A stretch of 64,000 bases of DNA from Paucibacter sp. KBW04 (GCF_003852425.1 NZ_QAJN01000010.1:310724-374723); one strand, 5' to 3'. Shown: positions 37,118 through 46,092, counted from the stretch's first letter. The notes: a model not told the origin generated them from the letters alone. A program made the numbers and translations.

Positions 37118-38194
37118 TCAAACGACCTTGACCGACTCCAGCAACTTTTGCAGGAGGCTGAGAGTTTGCAAATTGATGCGCTCCAGCCGGGCCAGGCTGT
37201 TCTCGAAACGCTGCAGCCTCTCCTCCTGTGCCTGCGCACCCAGGCTGGCAAACTGAGCTGTCAGGCCCGCCACCTCACCCGCATCCAAGCGCAAACGCGA
37301 GGCATCAACGGCAGCCCCCAGCAGCGCATCCAGATCCGTGGGCTTGATCGCCGAGCCTTCACCGGCCGCCGGCTTGTTAACCTCCTGCTCCTGCGAGATA
37401 TCGCGCAGCGCCTCTTCCACATCGGCCAATGCCAGATGGGTTTTACCGGCCATAAAGCCCAGCAGCAGCAATCGGTCACACAAGGAGTTGATTCGGCGCG
37501 GAATGCCGCCGCTGGCCTTGAAGATGGCCGGGAAGGCATCGGCCTCGAAACTGGGTTTGCCGGTGCTGCCAGCGCATTTCAGGCGGTGCTCGATATAGCG
37601 CTGGGTCTCATCCTCGTCCAGCGGGCCGATATGGCAGGTGGCCGCCACGCGCTGGCGAAACTGCTCCATCTCCGGCCTTTGCAGGATGCCGCGAAACTCG
37701 GGCTGACCCACCAAAAAAGTCTGCAACAAAGACTGGTTGCCGAATTGAAAGTTCGACAGCATGCGCAACTCTTCCACTGCCTTGGCAGTCAAGTTCTGTG
37801 CCTCGTCGACGATCAGCAGGCAGCGCTTGCCTTGGCTGGCCTGGTTGACGAAAAAGGCCTCCAAACTCATCAAAAGCTCGGACTTGGGCAGATCCTTGAC
37901 CCGCACGCCAAAGGCCGCGCCGACCAGGCGCAAAGTATCCTCGGCATCCAGCTGGGTGGTGACCAGATTGCCGATCACCACATTGCTGCGATTGAGGCTG
38001 TCCAGCAGGCCGCGCAAAAGCGTGGTCTTGCCCGCACCGATCTCGCCGGTGATGACGATAAAGCCGTCGTTGCGCAGCACGCCGTAGTCCAGATAGGCCT
38101 TGGCGCGCCGGTGCTGCTTGCTACCGAAATAGAAGTTCGGGTCCGGGCTCAGCTGGAAAGGCTTGCTGCTCAGCCCATAAAAAGACTCATACAT
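37118..38194 (-). CDS. XrtA-associated AAA ATPase
   Basis: 358 aa. ExeA/GspA-like ATPase with Walker A GEIGAGKTTLL (residues 50-59), Walker B LLIVDEAQNL (126-135), and sensor-type SGGIPRRINSLCDRLLLLG. The N-terminal MYESFYGLSSKPFQLSPDPNF is the family hallmark. After about residue 280 comes a charged, probably coiled-coil tail. It is thought to energise or regulate assembly of the export complex. It ends 122 nt before the deacetylase start. Confidence 0.92.
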   Translation of the reverse strand: MYESFYGLSSKPFQLSPDPNFYFGSKQHRRAKAYLDYGVLRNDGFIVITGEIGAGKTTLLRGLLDSLNRSNVVIGNLVTTQLDAEDTLRLVGAAFGVRVKDLPKSELLMSLEAFFVNQASQGKRCLLIVDEAQNLTAKAVEELRMLSNFQFGNQSLLQTFLVGQPEFRGILQRPEMEQFRQRVAATCHIGPLDEDETQRYIEHRLKCAGSTGKPSFEADAFPAIFKASGGIPRRINSLCDRLLLLGFMAGKTHLALADVEEALRDISQEQEVNKPAAGEGSAIKPTDLDALLGAAVDASRLRLDAGEVAGLTAQFASLGAQAQEERLQRFENSLARLERINLQTLSLLQKLLESVKVV

Positions 38195-38197
38195 GGG

Positions 38198-39772
38198 CTA
38201 GAACTGCTGAAGAATGTTGGCGAATACGGCGGACTCGCGGTAGGGGAAGCTAACGCTGCTGAATCGCGAATGCCTGGCCCCCAACTGCCCCGAGAGGCGT
38301 GGACCCAAACGCCAGGTCCAGTTGGCCGTGGCGGAGCGAAGCGTGCTGGCCAAGCCGGCTTGATCGCTCATGCCATCGGACTGGGTCAGGGTCAGGCTGA
38401 GGCCGGAGATGGGGGTGAGTTGGTGAGTCGTGGTCAGGGAGTAGCTGCGCTGCACGACATTGCTGGTCAGACTCAGATCACCGCTGCTGGGCGTGCTATT
38501 GCCCAAACGCTTGGTGGAGGTCTGCGAGATGGATCCCGTCAAGCTGCTGCGCACGCCCTGGGTGGTGAAGGAAATAATCTGGCTGCGGCTTAGCGTCGGG
38601 CCACCGGTCAGGAAGCTCGCCGTGGCGATGGCGTCCGGGCTCAGGCCGCGGCTGCGCAAGATCTCGCGCACCAGGGCGTCGCGCTTGATCGGGTCGGGCT
38701 CGATGGAGCTGTACTGGGCCGAGAGCAGATCGTAGTTGGTGTTCTGGCCAGCGGGATTCGTGCCGCCACCGGTGGAGGCCGTTTGGCTGTCGGAAATCCG
38801 CAGGCTGGAACGTGGCCAGCGATGATCAAAGCTGATCAGATGGGAATCGCCGTAGGCATGGTGCTGCCAGTCCAGGGCCAGATTGGTAATCGGCGATGGC
38901 GTCCAGGTCGCATTCAAGCCGTAGTTCTTGCTGTTCTGCAACTGACCCGTCAGATAGTCACTGCGCTCCAGGCCGCCATTGATGCCCAAGAGCAGGTCCA
39001 CATCGGGCCGGTACTTGAGGCCAAAACTGGCTGAGGACAATTTGCTATCGGCCCCTGCACGGTAATGCGATTTGAGGCTGGAGGCGCTGGCCCACCACCC
39101 CAGCTTGGCCATGCCTTCGCTGTCCAGGCGCAGGCTGGCGCTGAGGCTGCTGCTGTCGCCCACGATGGAGTCCTTGGTATTGCTCTCGGCTGCATTGCCG
39201 CGCAACTCGAAATTGGCAAAGCTGCCCAGGCGCCCTCGCACATAGGGCGACAGATTTGCCGTGGCGACCTCGGTCCGGTTGGGGTTGCTCAGATTGCTAG
39301 CGGAGGTCTGCTGCGCAAAGGCCGAGGCCACCTGCTGGGAAATCGAGGCATTGCCGTCGACGTAGAACAGGTTCTCGATCAACTCGGCCACGCCACGCGC
39401 CGTCAGGGCCTGCTGGGTCCGGTTCTTCTCTTCACTCTTGGTGTAAAGCACGCCGCTGAGCGAGTAGTCCAGCGAGCCCTTGAGCCGGCCGGTATTGCTG
39501 ACGATATTGATGCCCGGCGTCACCATGGTGATCAGGGCGGCGTCAGCTGCGGTCGAGCTCAGGGTGTTGTTGTCCGTCCAGGTCTGGCTGATATTGAGGC
39601 TGGGCGTGAATCGGAAACCCTGGCGGCCGGATGGGTCGGCCTGATCCAGGCTTTGCGCTTGCAAGGAGGCCGAGGCCAGGGTCATCAACACGAGGCATAG
39701 CAGATGGGGGCGCAAGCCCTGAGCCGAGCTCGGGTCGAGGGCGGGCAGCAGATCAGCACAGCGATGACGCAT
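38198..39772 (-). CDS. PEP-CTERM system-associated outer membrane protein (TIGR03016-type)
   Basis: 524 aa from the ATG at 39772, just after the kinase stop; the in-frame extension to 39838 is the antisense frame of the kinase tail. An N-terminal hydrophobic segment (LLCLVLMTLASASLQAQS) is the signal peptide. The mature part is full of alternating polar/hydrophobic strands (SLNISQTWTDNN, GSLDYSLSGVLYT, ANWTWRLGPRLSGQLGAR) and ends in Phe, the outer-membrane barrel signature. It is the probable exit channel or outer-membrane partner for the polymer. Confidence 0.9.
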   Translation of the reverse strand: MRHRCADLLPALDPSSAQGLRPHLLCLVLMTLASASLQAQSLDQADPSGRQGFRFTPSLNISQTWTDNNTLSSTAADAALITMVTPGINIVSNTGRLKGSLDYSLSGVLYTKSEEKNRTQQALTARGVAELIENLFYVDGNASISQQVASAFAQQTSASNLSNPNRTEVATANLSPYVRGRLGSFANFELRGNAAESNTKDSIVGDSSSLSASLRLDSEGMAKLGWWASASSLKSHYRAGADSKLSSASFGLKYRPDVDLLLGINGGLERSDYLTGQLQNSKNYGLNATWTPSPITNLALDWQHHAYGDSHLISFDHRWPRSSLRISDSQTASTGGGTNPAGQNTNYDLLSAQYSSIEPDPIKRDALVREILRSRGLSPDAIATASFLTGGPTLSRSQIISFTTQGVRSSLTGSISQTSTKRLGNSTPSSGDLSLTSNVVQRSYSLTTTHQLTPISGLSLTLTQSDGMSDQAGLASTLRSATANWTWRLGPRLSGQLGARHSRFSSVSFPYRESAVFANILQQF

Positions 39773-39776
39773 GGAC

Positions 39777-40751
39777 TCAGCTCTTCGGCGCTTCATTCGC
39801 ATACCCATAGCCATAGCCATAGCCGTAGCCATATCCACCCATGGCGTTATTGCTGGACTGATTCAGCAGCATCATCTTCAGCGGGCAGGCCTCGATGGCG
39901 GACAAGGCTTGCAGCACCGCGCTTTGCGGCGTGCGCTCCGCCTGCACCACGACGACGATCTGACCCATATGCGAAGCCAGCACGCGCGACTCGGTGGTCA
40001 GCAACAAGGGCGGCGAATCAAAAATGATGATGCGATCGGGATAACGATTGGCCATATCGTCCAGCAGATGGCTCATCGCATCGCTGGCCAAGAGTTCGGT
40101 GGCGCGGGGATGCGGTGTGCCGCTGGGAAGGAGCGTTAGCTTGTCGATATTGGTGCGCAGCATCACACTGGCCATGTCCACCGAATCTTCCAGCACGTCC
40201 AGCAAACCCGGGCCTTGCGGCAGGCCCAGCATGCGCAGCACCGAGGGGCGCGCCACGTCGGCATCCACCAACATCACGGTGTTGTCCATCTCGGCCGCAA
40301 TACTCAGGGCCAGATTCAGGGAGGTGAAACTCTTGCCCTCACCGGGCAAGGCACTGGTCACCATGATCAGATTGGCATGGTTGAGCGTGGCCGCGCCCTT
40401 GCCCATGGCGTTCTTGATCAGCGGGCGCTTGATCACCCGGTACTGGTCGGCAATATGGGAGCGTCCGGCATTGGGTGTCAAAAAGCCCTGCGCAGCCAGC
40501 GCGCTGAAGTCCAACTCCACCCGCTTGCTGGCCGGATGATGACCGGGGCTTTGCAAGGAGGGCAGCGGCGTGTCCGCCACGCGCTGGGGCGCGTTGCCGA
40601 AATGAGTAGGCGCAGGCGCCGGGTTTGTGCCCGCACTCGGGTTTGACGCAGGCGCATCCGAAGGGCTGGCCCCCTCGACCTCGGGCATGCTGGCTCCGGC
40701 CTGGCGCAACTGCTCCAGGCGCTGGGTGGCTTGTTCGATCAGGCTACTCAT
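39777..40751 (-). CDS. XrtA-associated tyrosine autokinase
   Basis: 324 aa, a BY-kinase of the CpsD/CapB type without the Wzz membrane part. Walker A is SALPGEGKSFTSLN (GEGKS 137-141), Walker A' is MLVDADVARPSVLRM, and Walker B is IIIFDSPPLLL. The first 90 residues are Pro/Ala/Ser-rich and probably disordered. The C-terminal tail is a run of six consecutive Tyr residues alternating with Gly, the autophosphorylation cluster, encoded by a 6-bp tandem repeat. It partners the chain-length determinant encoded directly upstream; the two genes are adjacent. Confidence 0.93.
   Translation of the reverse strand: MSSLIEQATQRLEQLRQAGASMPEVEGASPSDAPASNPSAGTNPAPAPTHFGNAPQRVADTPLPSLQSPGHHPASKRVELDFSALAAQGFLTPNAGRSHIADQYRVIKRPLIKNAMGKGAATLNHANLIMVTSALPGEGKSFTSLNLALSIAAEMDNTVMLVDADVARPSVLRMLGLPQGPGLLDVLEDSVDMASVMLRTNIDKLTLLPSGTPHPRATELLASDAMSHLLDDMANRYPDRIIIFDSPPLLLTTESRVLASHMGQIVVVVQAERTPQSAVLQALSAIEACPLKMMLLNQSSNNAMGGYGYGYGYGYGYANEAPKS
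39796..39831. repeat. Hexanucleotide tandem repeat encoding Gly-Tyr
   Basis: About six near-identical copies of the 6-mer CCATAG (plus-strand reading) code the Tyr-Gly tail of the tyrosine kinase. Copy number can change by slippage in steps of two residues without breaking the frame. Confidence 0.7.
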
Positions 40752-40752
40752 A

Positions 40753-42342
40753 TCAACCCACCTGCCTGTTTATCAAAATTGCCATGACGGCCAGACCGAT
40801 CGCAAACAAGGCCACGAAACTCGCCGACGCTGCGGCGAAACGCAAGAGGTCCACACGCTGACGGCGTCGATCGCCATCGCTCACCAAACGGGTGACCACT
40901 CCCAGAATGGGCAGGTCGACCTTGGCACGCAACTCGTTGACATCGTGAAACACCGGGCGCAACTGACTGGCCGCAAACGCTGCGAACAAGCCCAGCAGAA
41001 TCGAAGCCGCCATCACACCGGCCAGCAAAAGCAGGCGATTGGGTGCCACTGGCTTGGGCGAGACGCGCGGGGGATCAATCAAGCGGAAGTCCGCCACGCC
41101 CGAAGCCACATCCAGCTCGCCGGAGATATTGGCCGACTCACGGCGCGACACCAGATCTTCGTAATTCTTCTTGTGGATGGCGTAGTCGCGGTTGAGCTGA
41201 GCACCTTCGGCTTCCAGCTGAGGCGCCGTCTTGACCGCAGCCATGGCCTGGGCATAACGGCTGGAATACTCGTCAACCCGGGCCCTCAGGCTGGCCACCT
41301 GAACCTCGGCATTGGCCAGCAAACGCGCCATTTCCTGCGCGGCCATGCTGCCATTGCCACCCACACCCCCAACGGTGGGCGCGTTCATGGCCTGCTTGCG
41401 CAGCTCCTGCACTTCCTTGCGCTTTTGCGCCTCCAGATCCTTGATCAGCTTGCGGGTACTGATGATGTCGGGGTGCTGTTCGGTATAGCGCTGGAGCAGC
41501 GCATCGAGATTGCGATTCTGGGCATCCAGGCGCGCATCGATCTCGGGCGTCGAGACCGCCGTGGCCGATTCCTGCAAGACGCTCTGCACCGTGCCATTGC
41601 TGCCGCTGCGCGAGCGCTCGCCTTCCAACTGCTGCCGGGCCGCGTCACGGGCGTTCACAGCCTCGCGGTATTCCAGGCGCGCACGATCCAGCTGGGTGCT
41701 CATCTCGCTCAGGCGCGCAGCCGAGTCCTTGCCATCGCCCGACATGGTTTGGATATTGCGCAGGCGGAACTCCTTCAGCCTGGACTCGGCCTCTTCCAGC
41801 TTGGCCTCGTAGGTCTTGATCTGCTCATTGATGAAGGTGGTCGCCGTCGCCGTGTCTTTGCGGCTGGAGCCCACGCTGGAATCCAAAAAGATAGACACAA
41901 AGGCCTGAACCGCGCGCTTGGCGCTGTCTTGGTCGGTATCCCGGTAGGTCAAGGTGTAGAGGTTGTCGCGCGCCGTGCTCTGGATCGACAGATTCTTGGT
42001 GACGGTATCTATCGTCGCCTCTTGCTGCGCCTTGGACTGATTCTTCAGGTCCAGATCCGCCATGCGAACCAGCTTCTCCACATTGGGCCGGCTGATCAAG
42101 GTCCGGCTGAGCATCATCACCTGCTGCTCGACATTGGGCGTGACGGCCACGCCCGACATCAGCGGCTTGAGGATGGACTGCGTATCCACATAGATACGCG
42201 CACTGGCTTCGTAGCGGTCGGGCAGGATCAACACGACCACCGCACCGATAGCGCCAGCCACCCAGGCCACCGCAACGCCGGTCCAGCGATGCTTCCACAT
42301 CGACTTGGCGATGGAAAGCAATTGAGCGATCAACAAATCCAT
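40753..42342 (-). CDS. XrtA system polysaccharide chain length determinant (Wzz-like)
   Basis: 529 aa. One N-terminal membrane helix (VAVAWVAGAIGAVVVLILP, about residues 23-41) is followed by the Wzz motif region, a long periplasmic coiled coil (residues 170-400, rich in Glu, Arg, Ala), the Pro-rich motif IDPPRVSPKPVAPNR and a second helix, with a third hydrophobic stretch at the end. It controls polymer length and forms a complex with the cytoplasmic tyrosine kinase next to it. Full family length. Confidence 0.93.
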   Translation of the reverse strand: MDLLIAQLLSIAKSMWKHRWTGVAVAWVAGAIGAVVVLILPDRYEASARIYVDTQSILKPLMSGVAVTPNVEQQVMMLSRTLISRPNVEKLVRMADLDLKNQSKAQQEATIDTVTKNLSIQSTARDNLYTLTYRDTDQDSAKRAVQAFVSIFLDSSVGSSRKDTATATTFINEQIKTYEAKLEEAESRLKEFRLRNIQTMSGDGKDSAARLSEMSTQLDRARLEYREAVNARDAARQQLEGERSRSGSNGTVQSVLQESATAVSTPEIDARLDAQNRNLDALLQRYTEQHPDIISTRKLIKDLEAQKRKEVQELRKQAMNAPTVGGVGGNGSMAAQEMARLLANAEVQVASLRARVDEYSSRYAQAMAAVKTAPQLEAEGAQLNRDYAIHKKNYEDLVSRRESANISGELDVASGVADFRLIDPPRVSPKPVAPNRLLLLAGVMAASILLGLFAAFAASQLRPVFHDVNELRAKVDLPILGVVTRLVSDGDRRRQRVDLLRFAAASASFVALFAIGLAVMAILINRQVG

Positions 42343-42446
42343 TGAGACAGGTTCTCGAGTTCAGTGCGAGTGAGCTCGCACCGTCTGGAAAATCGGAGCC
42401 CTGGCACGGCACAAGACCGCAGCCTGAGCAAATGCAATCCGCGGGA

Positions 42447-43082
42447 TCAGAAGAAGCTCTGCGGGATGATCAGAATGTCACCCGGCCGCATTTCAACATT
42501 GGCCGACACGTCGCCGCGTTTGATCAGATCCTTGAGACGGACGGAGTACTGCTTGTTGCCGTCTGAGGAACGAACAATGGTGGCCTCATTACCGGCCGCA
42601 AAGTCGGTCAAGCCACCCACAGCGATCATCACATCCAACACAGTCATCTTCTGCTTGTAAGGCAAGGCCTGGGGCTTGGAGGCCTCTCCAACCACGCGAA
42701 TCTGTTCGCTATAGGGGCCAACAAAGCTAGTCACGATCACGGTCACCACCGGATCGCGCACATACTTGCTCAGCTGCTTCTCAATATCTCTTGCAATTTC
42801 GACGGAATTTTTGCCCTGCGCCACCAGCTCGTCAATCAAGGGCGTCGATATCTTGCCGTCTGGCCGCACGGGCACAGCCATGGAAAGCTCTGGATTACGC
42901 CAGGCAATGACATTCAAGGTGTCGCCCGGCCCCACGATATAGCTATAAGCATCATTGGAGGCAATTGCCGGGGCTGGCTGCAAACGCCCGGAACTCGTCG
43001 AGCACGCAGCCAAACCCAGGGCCAACAACGCAAACAGGCAGGAGAAAACTCCGCGCAGTTGAAAGTTTGATTTAGTTTCCAA
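42447..43082 (-). CDS. XrtA/PEP-CTERM system polysaccharide export lipoprotein (Wza-like)
   Basis: 211 aa starting at a TTG at 43082, chosen because AGAGGA precedes it by 6 nt; the longer frame starts at another TTG (43100) with no such site. A lipobox LALGLAACSTS puts the lipidated Cys at residue 27. The mature protein has the polysaccharide-export domain (YIVGPGDTLNVIAWRNPELS, PVRPDGKISTPLIDELVAQG) and an SLBB-type C-terminal part with VEMRPGDILIIP. It is the first gene of the core minus-strand unit and would form the periplasmic/outer-membrane export channel. Confidence 0.92.
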   Translation of the reverse strand: METKSNFQLRGVFSCLFALLALGLAACSTSSGRLQPAPAIASNDAYSYIVGPGDTLNVIAWRNPELSMAVPVRPDGKISTPLIDELVAQGKNSVEIARDIEKQLSKYVRDPVVTVIVTSFVGPYSEQIRVVGEASKPQALPYKQKMTVLDVMIAVGGLTDFAAGNEATIVRSSDGNKQYSVRLKDLIKRGDVSANVEMRPGDILIIPQSFF

Positions 43083-43227
43083 GACAGTTCCTCTCGTCAA
43101 TAGGCGGGCCTGGGCTGCGATGCCGCCACCCGATGCTGCGCCATTGAACCACAGGCGCAGGCGCTAAAAACGTCTCCGAGACGGCTGGACAACAAGTCTT
43201 CCGTGATCCAATGCCTAGATCGCTTCC

Positions 43228-43252
43228 AGCCCCCCTAAACCCGGGGGCTAAG
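43228..43252. repeat. G/C-run inverted repeat (box 3), upstream of the core exopolysaccharide unit
   Basis: Read on the minus strand: CTTAGCCCCC, 7-nt spacer GGGTTTA, GGGGGGCT. The arms form a perfect 7-bp inverted repeat. It lies 146 nt upstream of the export-lipoprotein start in a 274-bp gap between the core unit and the FAD oxidase. No convincing sigma-70 promoter was found in this gap. There is no T-tract on either side, so it does not read as an intrinsic terminator. Confidence 0.5.
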
Positions 43253-43356
43253 GGGAAAAGTTACGCCACCTATTTTGCCTATTTTTTAAGCAAATCCGAA
43301 GCAACAAAGACTGTGCCGGTTCCGTCGGCAGCAGGCCGGAAAGTCAGACGGTCTGC

Positions 43357-44904
43357 TCAAGCAATGTTGTAATGCCCCGGCGAAATAATATGGTCAGGGT
43401 CGAGGGCAGCTTTAAGCCCGTGAACCGTTTTCCAATACTCACTGTCGGGCGACACAATCTTGTCCATCATGTCGACACGGGCCCTATAGACTTCCAACTT
43501 GAGACTTTTGATCAGTTCATGCAAGGCATTCGCGCAGGCTTTTGCATTCGCACTTGCTACCGAATCTGAACGATCAAACAAGAGATTGGTAACGGCTACC
43601 ATCGAGTTCTCCGTTTCGATATTGATCGTCACAAAGAGTTGATGACCAAAATCCTTGGCTCGGGCGCTCATTTTCTCGACAGTCCGCGCGACAAAGTTGC
43701 CATTCATAGGCAAGGCCGGGCTGATAAACAAGATCCCACATTTTGTTTTATCTAACTCTTTCGCGGATAGGTCTGGTCGACCAAACTTCCAGAGCAAATT
43801 GTCAATCGCGACGTCGGTGGGCGTACCGGACGCCAAGCCATGCAGAGGCCGAATGGCGGAGATCGCAGCAGCATTCGCTCTCGCCCAAGGAATGACCCGG
43901 AACGCATCGAGAAGTTTGTACCCAAGATCAAGCTTGGCGTCATCGATGTCCATAACCCGGGCAATGCCGCGTAGGCGCGAACGTACTTCGGCAAAAGCCG
44001 CCCTCACCTGAGCATGCGTCCCAGAAATTCCGCCCAAGCTTGTCCATTGATCTGGTGCAACGATTTCGAGTACGCCTTCAGCCTCGCGCGCCACATCTTC
44101 AGGCCTTACCGAGCATCGCGTTTCCAAGTAATTGACGATACCGTGCATCAAGCTGGCTCGCGTTCGGGCTCGATTGCCAATATGGGTCACGGTACCCATG
44201 ATGCGTTCCCTTTTCAACGCCGCCAAAGTCTCGATGAATTGTGGCAGGTCTCGCTCATTCCGCAGCGCAAGAGATACCGCAATTTGCCGCGGCGGCCTTG
44301 GAAGCAACTTGAAACAGGCGCTGGTCACAATGCCAAAGTTGGCCTGAAAGAACAGACCATCCAGCATTGGCCCAAGACCAAAGGGATGGCAGTGGGCGAG
44401 AGGCGATTCCTCACCCAAACGTCGGAAACCGGTCTTCACGACAGTGCCAGCACCCGTGACCACCTCAAGACCAAACAAATCATCTCGACGCGGACCGAGA
44501 TACCCAACTCCTCGATCAAGCGCATTGCCGATCAAGCTGGTATTACGAGCTGAGCCCGTTACATTGAACATCAAATCCGGGTGATGAAGCCGAAGAAATT
44601 CAGCCAACTGCCCCTGGGTCACCCCCGGCTCCACCACAGCCACAGGATTGCTTCGGGAAATCTCCTCCGCATTGAGGATTCGACTCATAGTACTGAGATC
44701 GACAAGCTCCACATTCCCAGGGAGGTCTAAGGCTGTTCCATAACCCCAATTCATCCCGGTCGAAAGTGGGTGAAGTGGCGTCTTCTTGGCTCTCGCCTCC
44801 TGAACCAGCGCCTGAACCTCCAATGTAGAGCTTGGCCTATGGATCACGCGCGATCGCAATTCCCGAACAGTCGAAGCTTCTGAATGACTGACTAATGATG
44901 CCAT
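43357..44904 (-). CDS. FAD-binding oxidoreductase, vanillyl-alcohol-oxidase/4-cresol-dehydrogenase type
   Basis: 515 aa. PCMH-type FAD domain with PLHPLSTGMNWGYGTA (FAD pyrophosphate loop), GNALDRGVGYLGPRRDDLFGLEVVTG and a C-terminal LKAALDPDHIISPGHY, the hallmark of FAD-linked oxidases. AGAGGT lies 5 nt before the ATG. It sits within the exosortase locus with no obvious partner gene, divergent from the PEP-CTERM gene across a 222-bp region. Third-position A/T is visibly higher than in the core unit, hinting at a later acquisition. Substrate unknown: a phenol, a sugar or a lactone is possible. Confidence 0.82.
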   Translation of the reverse strand: MASLVSHSEASTVRELRSRVIHRPSSTLEVQALVQEARAKKTPLHPLSTGMNWGYGTALDLPGNVELVDLSTMSRILNAEEISRSNPVAVVEPGVTQGQLAEFLRLHHPDLMFNVTGSARNTSLIGNALDRGVGYLGPRRDDLFGLEVVTGAGTVVKTGFRRLGEESPLAHCHPFGLGPMLDGLFFQANFGIVTSACFKLLPRPPRQIAVSLALRNERDLPQFIETLAALKRERIMGTVTHIGNRARTRASLMHGIVNYLETRCSVRPEDVAREAEGVLEIVAPDQWTSLGGISGTHAQVRAAFAEVRSRLRGIARVMDIDDAKLDLGYKLLDAFRVIPWARANAAAISAIRPLHGLASGTPTDVAIDNLLWKFGRPDLSAKELDKTKCGILFISPALPMNGNFVARTVEKMSARAKDFGHQLFVTINIETENSMVAVTNLLFDRSDSVASANAKACANALHELIKSLKLEVYRARVDMMDKIVSPDSEYWKTVHGLKAALDPDHIISPGHYNIA

Positions 44905-44968
44905 TTACCACCTCTGAATTTGAGCCGACTCCACCCGAAAGACCTTCGTTCCGTGGCTAGGGATTACA

Positions 44969-44982
44969 CCATCAATTGATGG
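44969..44982. promoter_or_regulatory. 14-bp perfect palindrome, candidate PrsR upstream activating site
   Basis: CCATCAATTGATGG is a perfect palindrome centred about 105 bp upstream of the -24/-12 promoter at 45072-45087, a usual distance for an enhancer of a sigma-54 activator. It lies in the shared region of the FAD oxidase and the PEP-CTERM gene. Assignment to PrsR is inference. Confidence 0.45.
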
Positions 44983-45071
44983 CTCAGACCCTGTCGAAAT
45001 TCTTTACAACCCATCGCCCATCGAATGCCGACGCGACTTCAACCATTTGATTTACAACGACTTTTTTGACA

Positions 45072-45087
45072 TGGCATCTTTCCTGCT
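45072..45087 (+). promoter_or_regulatory. Sigma-54 (-24/-12) promoter of the PEP-CTERM gene
   Basis: TGGCA at 45072-45076 and TGCT at 45084-45087 place GG and GC exactly 12 nt apart, as in the consensus TGGCAC-N5-TTGCW. Transcription would start near 45098, leaving a leader of about 29 nt with GGGGA as ribosome binding site. No plausible sigma-70 -10 element accompanies the nearby TTGACA. Confidence 0.7.
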
Positions 45088-45126
45088 TAGTCCAAGCTGC
45101 CTCTTTATCTCAACCGGGGATTGCAC

Positions 45127-46092
45127 ATGAAACTCAAACTGTCATCTATCGCCGCCGTGGCTGCACTCGCTGCAGCTTCGTTTGGCGCTCAAGCCAGCGT
45201 CATCGCCATGGCGGATCTGTCCATCGGCACCTTGGCTGTTCGGAATGTAACTGACCCGAACAATATCGTCTTCTTGACAAACTCAGACATCACCGTGGTT
45301 TCCGGCTCCCGCGTCAGCAATGCCAAGGCAGTGCTGAATGGCGTGCAAGCTGACTCGAGCGCGAACGCTACGGCAACTGGCACGGCCGATGCCGCCATGC
45401 AATGCCTTGGCGCCTGCGGCGATGTGAATTTGTTGGCAGCTTACGGCGGTGTCCTCTCTGAAAATCACACCACGCACATTTCTAGCCCCATCGCCCCGGC
45501 AATCAACTACTCCCTCGGAGACAGTTCGATTTCAGGTAGTGCGCTTTCAGGTGGCTCCGCTGGCTTCACGCGCGCCAATAGCCAAATTGCTGGCGCCACG
45601 AACTCGGCTAACGCCAACGGAAACTTGCAGAACGAAGTCTCTGCATTGACGACCTTCTCCGTCAACACGACGATGACGGCGGACTTCTTTGGCGTTTACG
45701 ACGCCTTCGTACGGACTTTCATTGATGCGGCGCACTACGGCGGCAATGGAAGCGCCTCTGCTACAGCGACCAATCAATTCAATTTGTCGGTTTTCGATGA
45801 AACTGCCGGTGTCTTTTTGGACTTCGGTGGTTCTGACATTTGGCGTCCATCGCAGTGGAATCGCAATATTTCCACGAGCACTGCCAATAATGGCTCCGCG
45901 AAACTGTTCCATGACACTGGTGCTTTGGACTCTCCCGACGTTATCTTGATTGGCGGCCACAGCTACCAGCTCACCATCTCTCAAAACAGCACGACCAACG
46001 TGAACGCAATTCCTGAGCCCGCCAGTTTGGCCCTGGTTGGCTTGGCATTGACGGCTTTGGGCTTCGCCCGTCGTCAGAAATCGGCACGTTAA
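45127..46092 (+). CDS. PEP-CTERM sorting-domain protein
   Basis: 321 aa from the ATG at 45127, with GGGGA at 45116-45120 and a 6-nt gap; a TTG two codons earlier is less likely. It carries a signal peptide (MKLKLSSIAAVAALAAASFGAQAS). The mature part is rich in Ser, Thr, Asn and Gly and has few Cys residues. The C-terminal tripartite sorting signal is AIPEPASLALVGLALTALGF followed by ARRQK. It is therefore an XrtA substrate, exported and probably attached to or held with the exopolysaccharide. Its sigma-54 promoter and the neighbouring prsKR genes suggest co-regulation with matrix production. Confidence 0.95.
   Translation: MKLKLSSIAAVAALAAASFGAQASVIAMADLSIGTLAVRNVTDPNNIVFLTNSDITVVSGSRVSNAKAVLNGVQADSSANATATGTADAAMQCLGACGDVNLLAAYGGVLSENHTTHISSPIAPAINYSLGDSSISGSALSGGSAGFTRANSQIAGATNSANANGNLQNEVSALTTFSVNTTMTADFFGVYDAFVRTFIDAAHYGGNGSASATATNQFNLSVFDETAGVFLDFGGSDIWRPSQWNRNISTSTANNGSAKLFHDTGALDSPDVILIGGHSYQLTISQNSTTNVNAIPEPASLALVGLALTALGFARRQKSAR

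Noticed and set aside
36996-37121. N-terminal extension of the deacetylase to a TTG at 37121 overlapping the ATPase stop
   Set aside because: The family starts close to the TIDVEDYF motif and a GAGG ribosome site precedes the ATG at 36995.
43228-43249. G/C hairpin as an intrinsic terminator
   Set aside because: No T-run follows on either strand, and similar repeats stand in leader regions rather than after stop codons.
43255-43275. Possible -24/-12 promoter on the minus strand before the core unit (TGGC ... TTTTCC)
   Set aside because: The -12 element lacks the invariant GC, so it does not meet the sigma-54 pattern.
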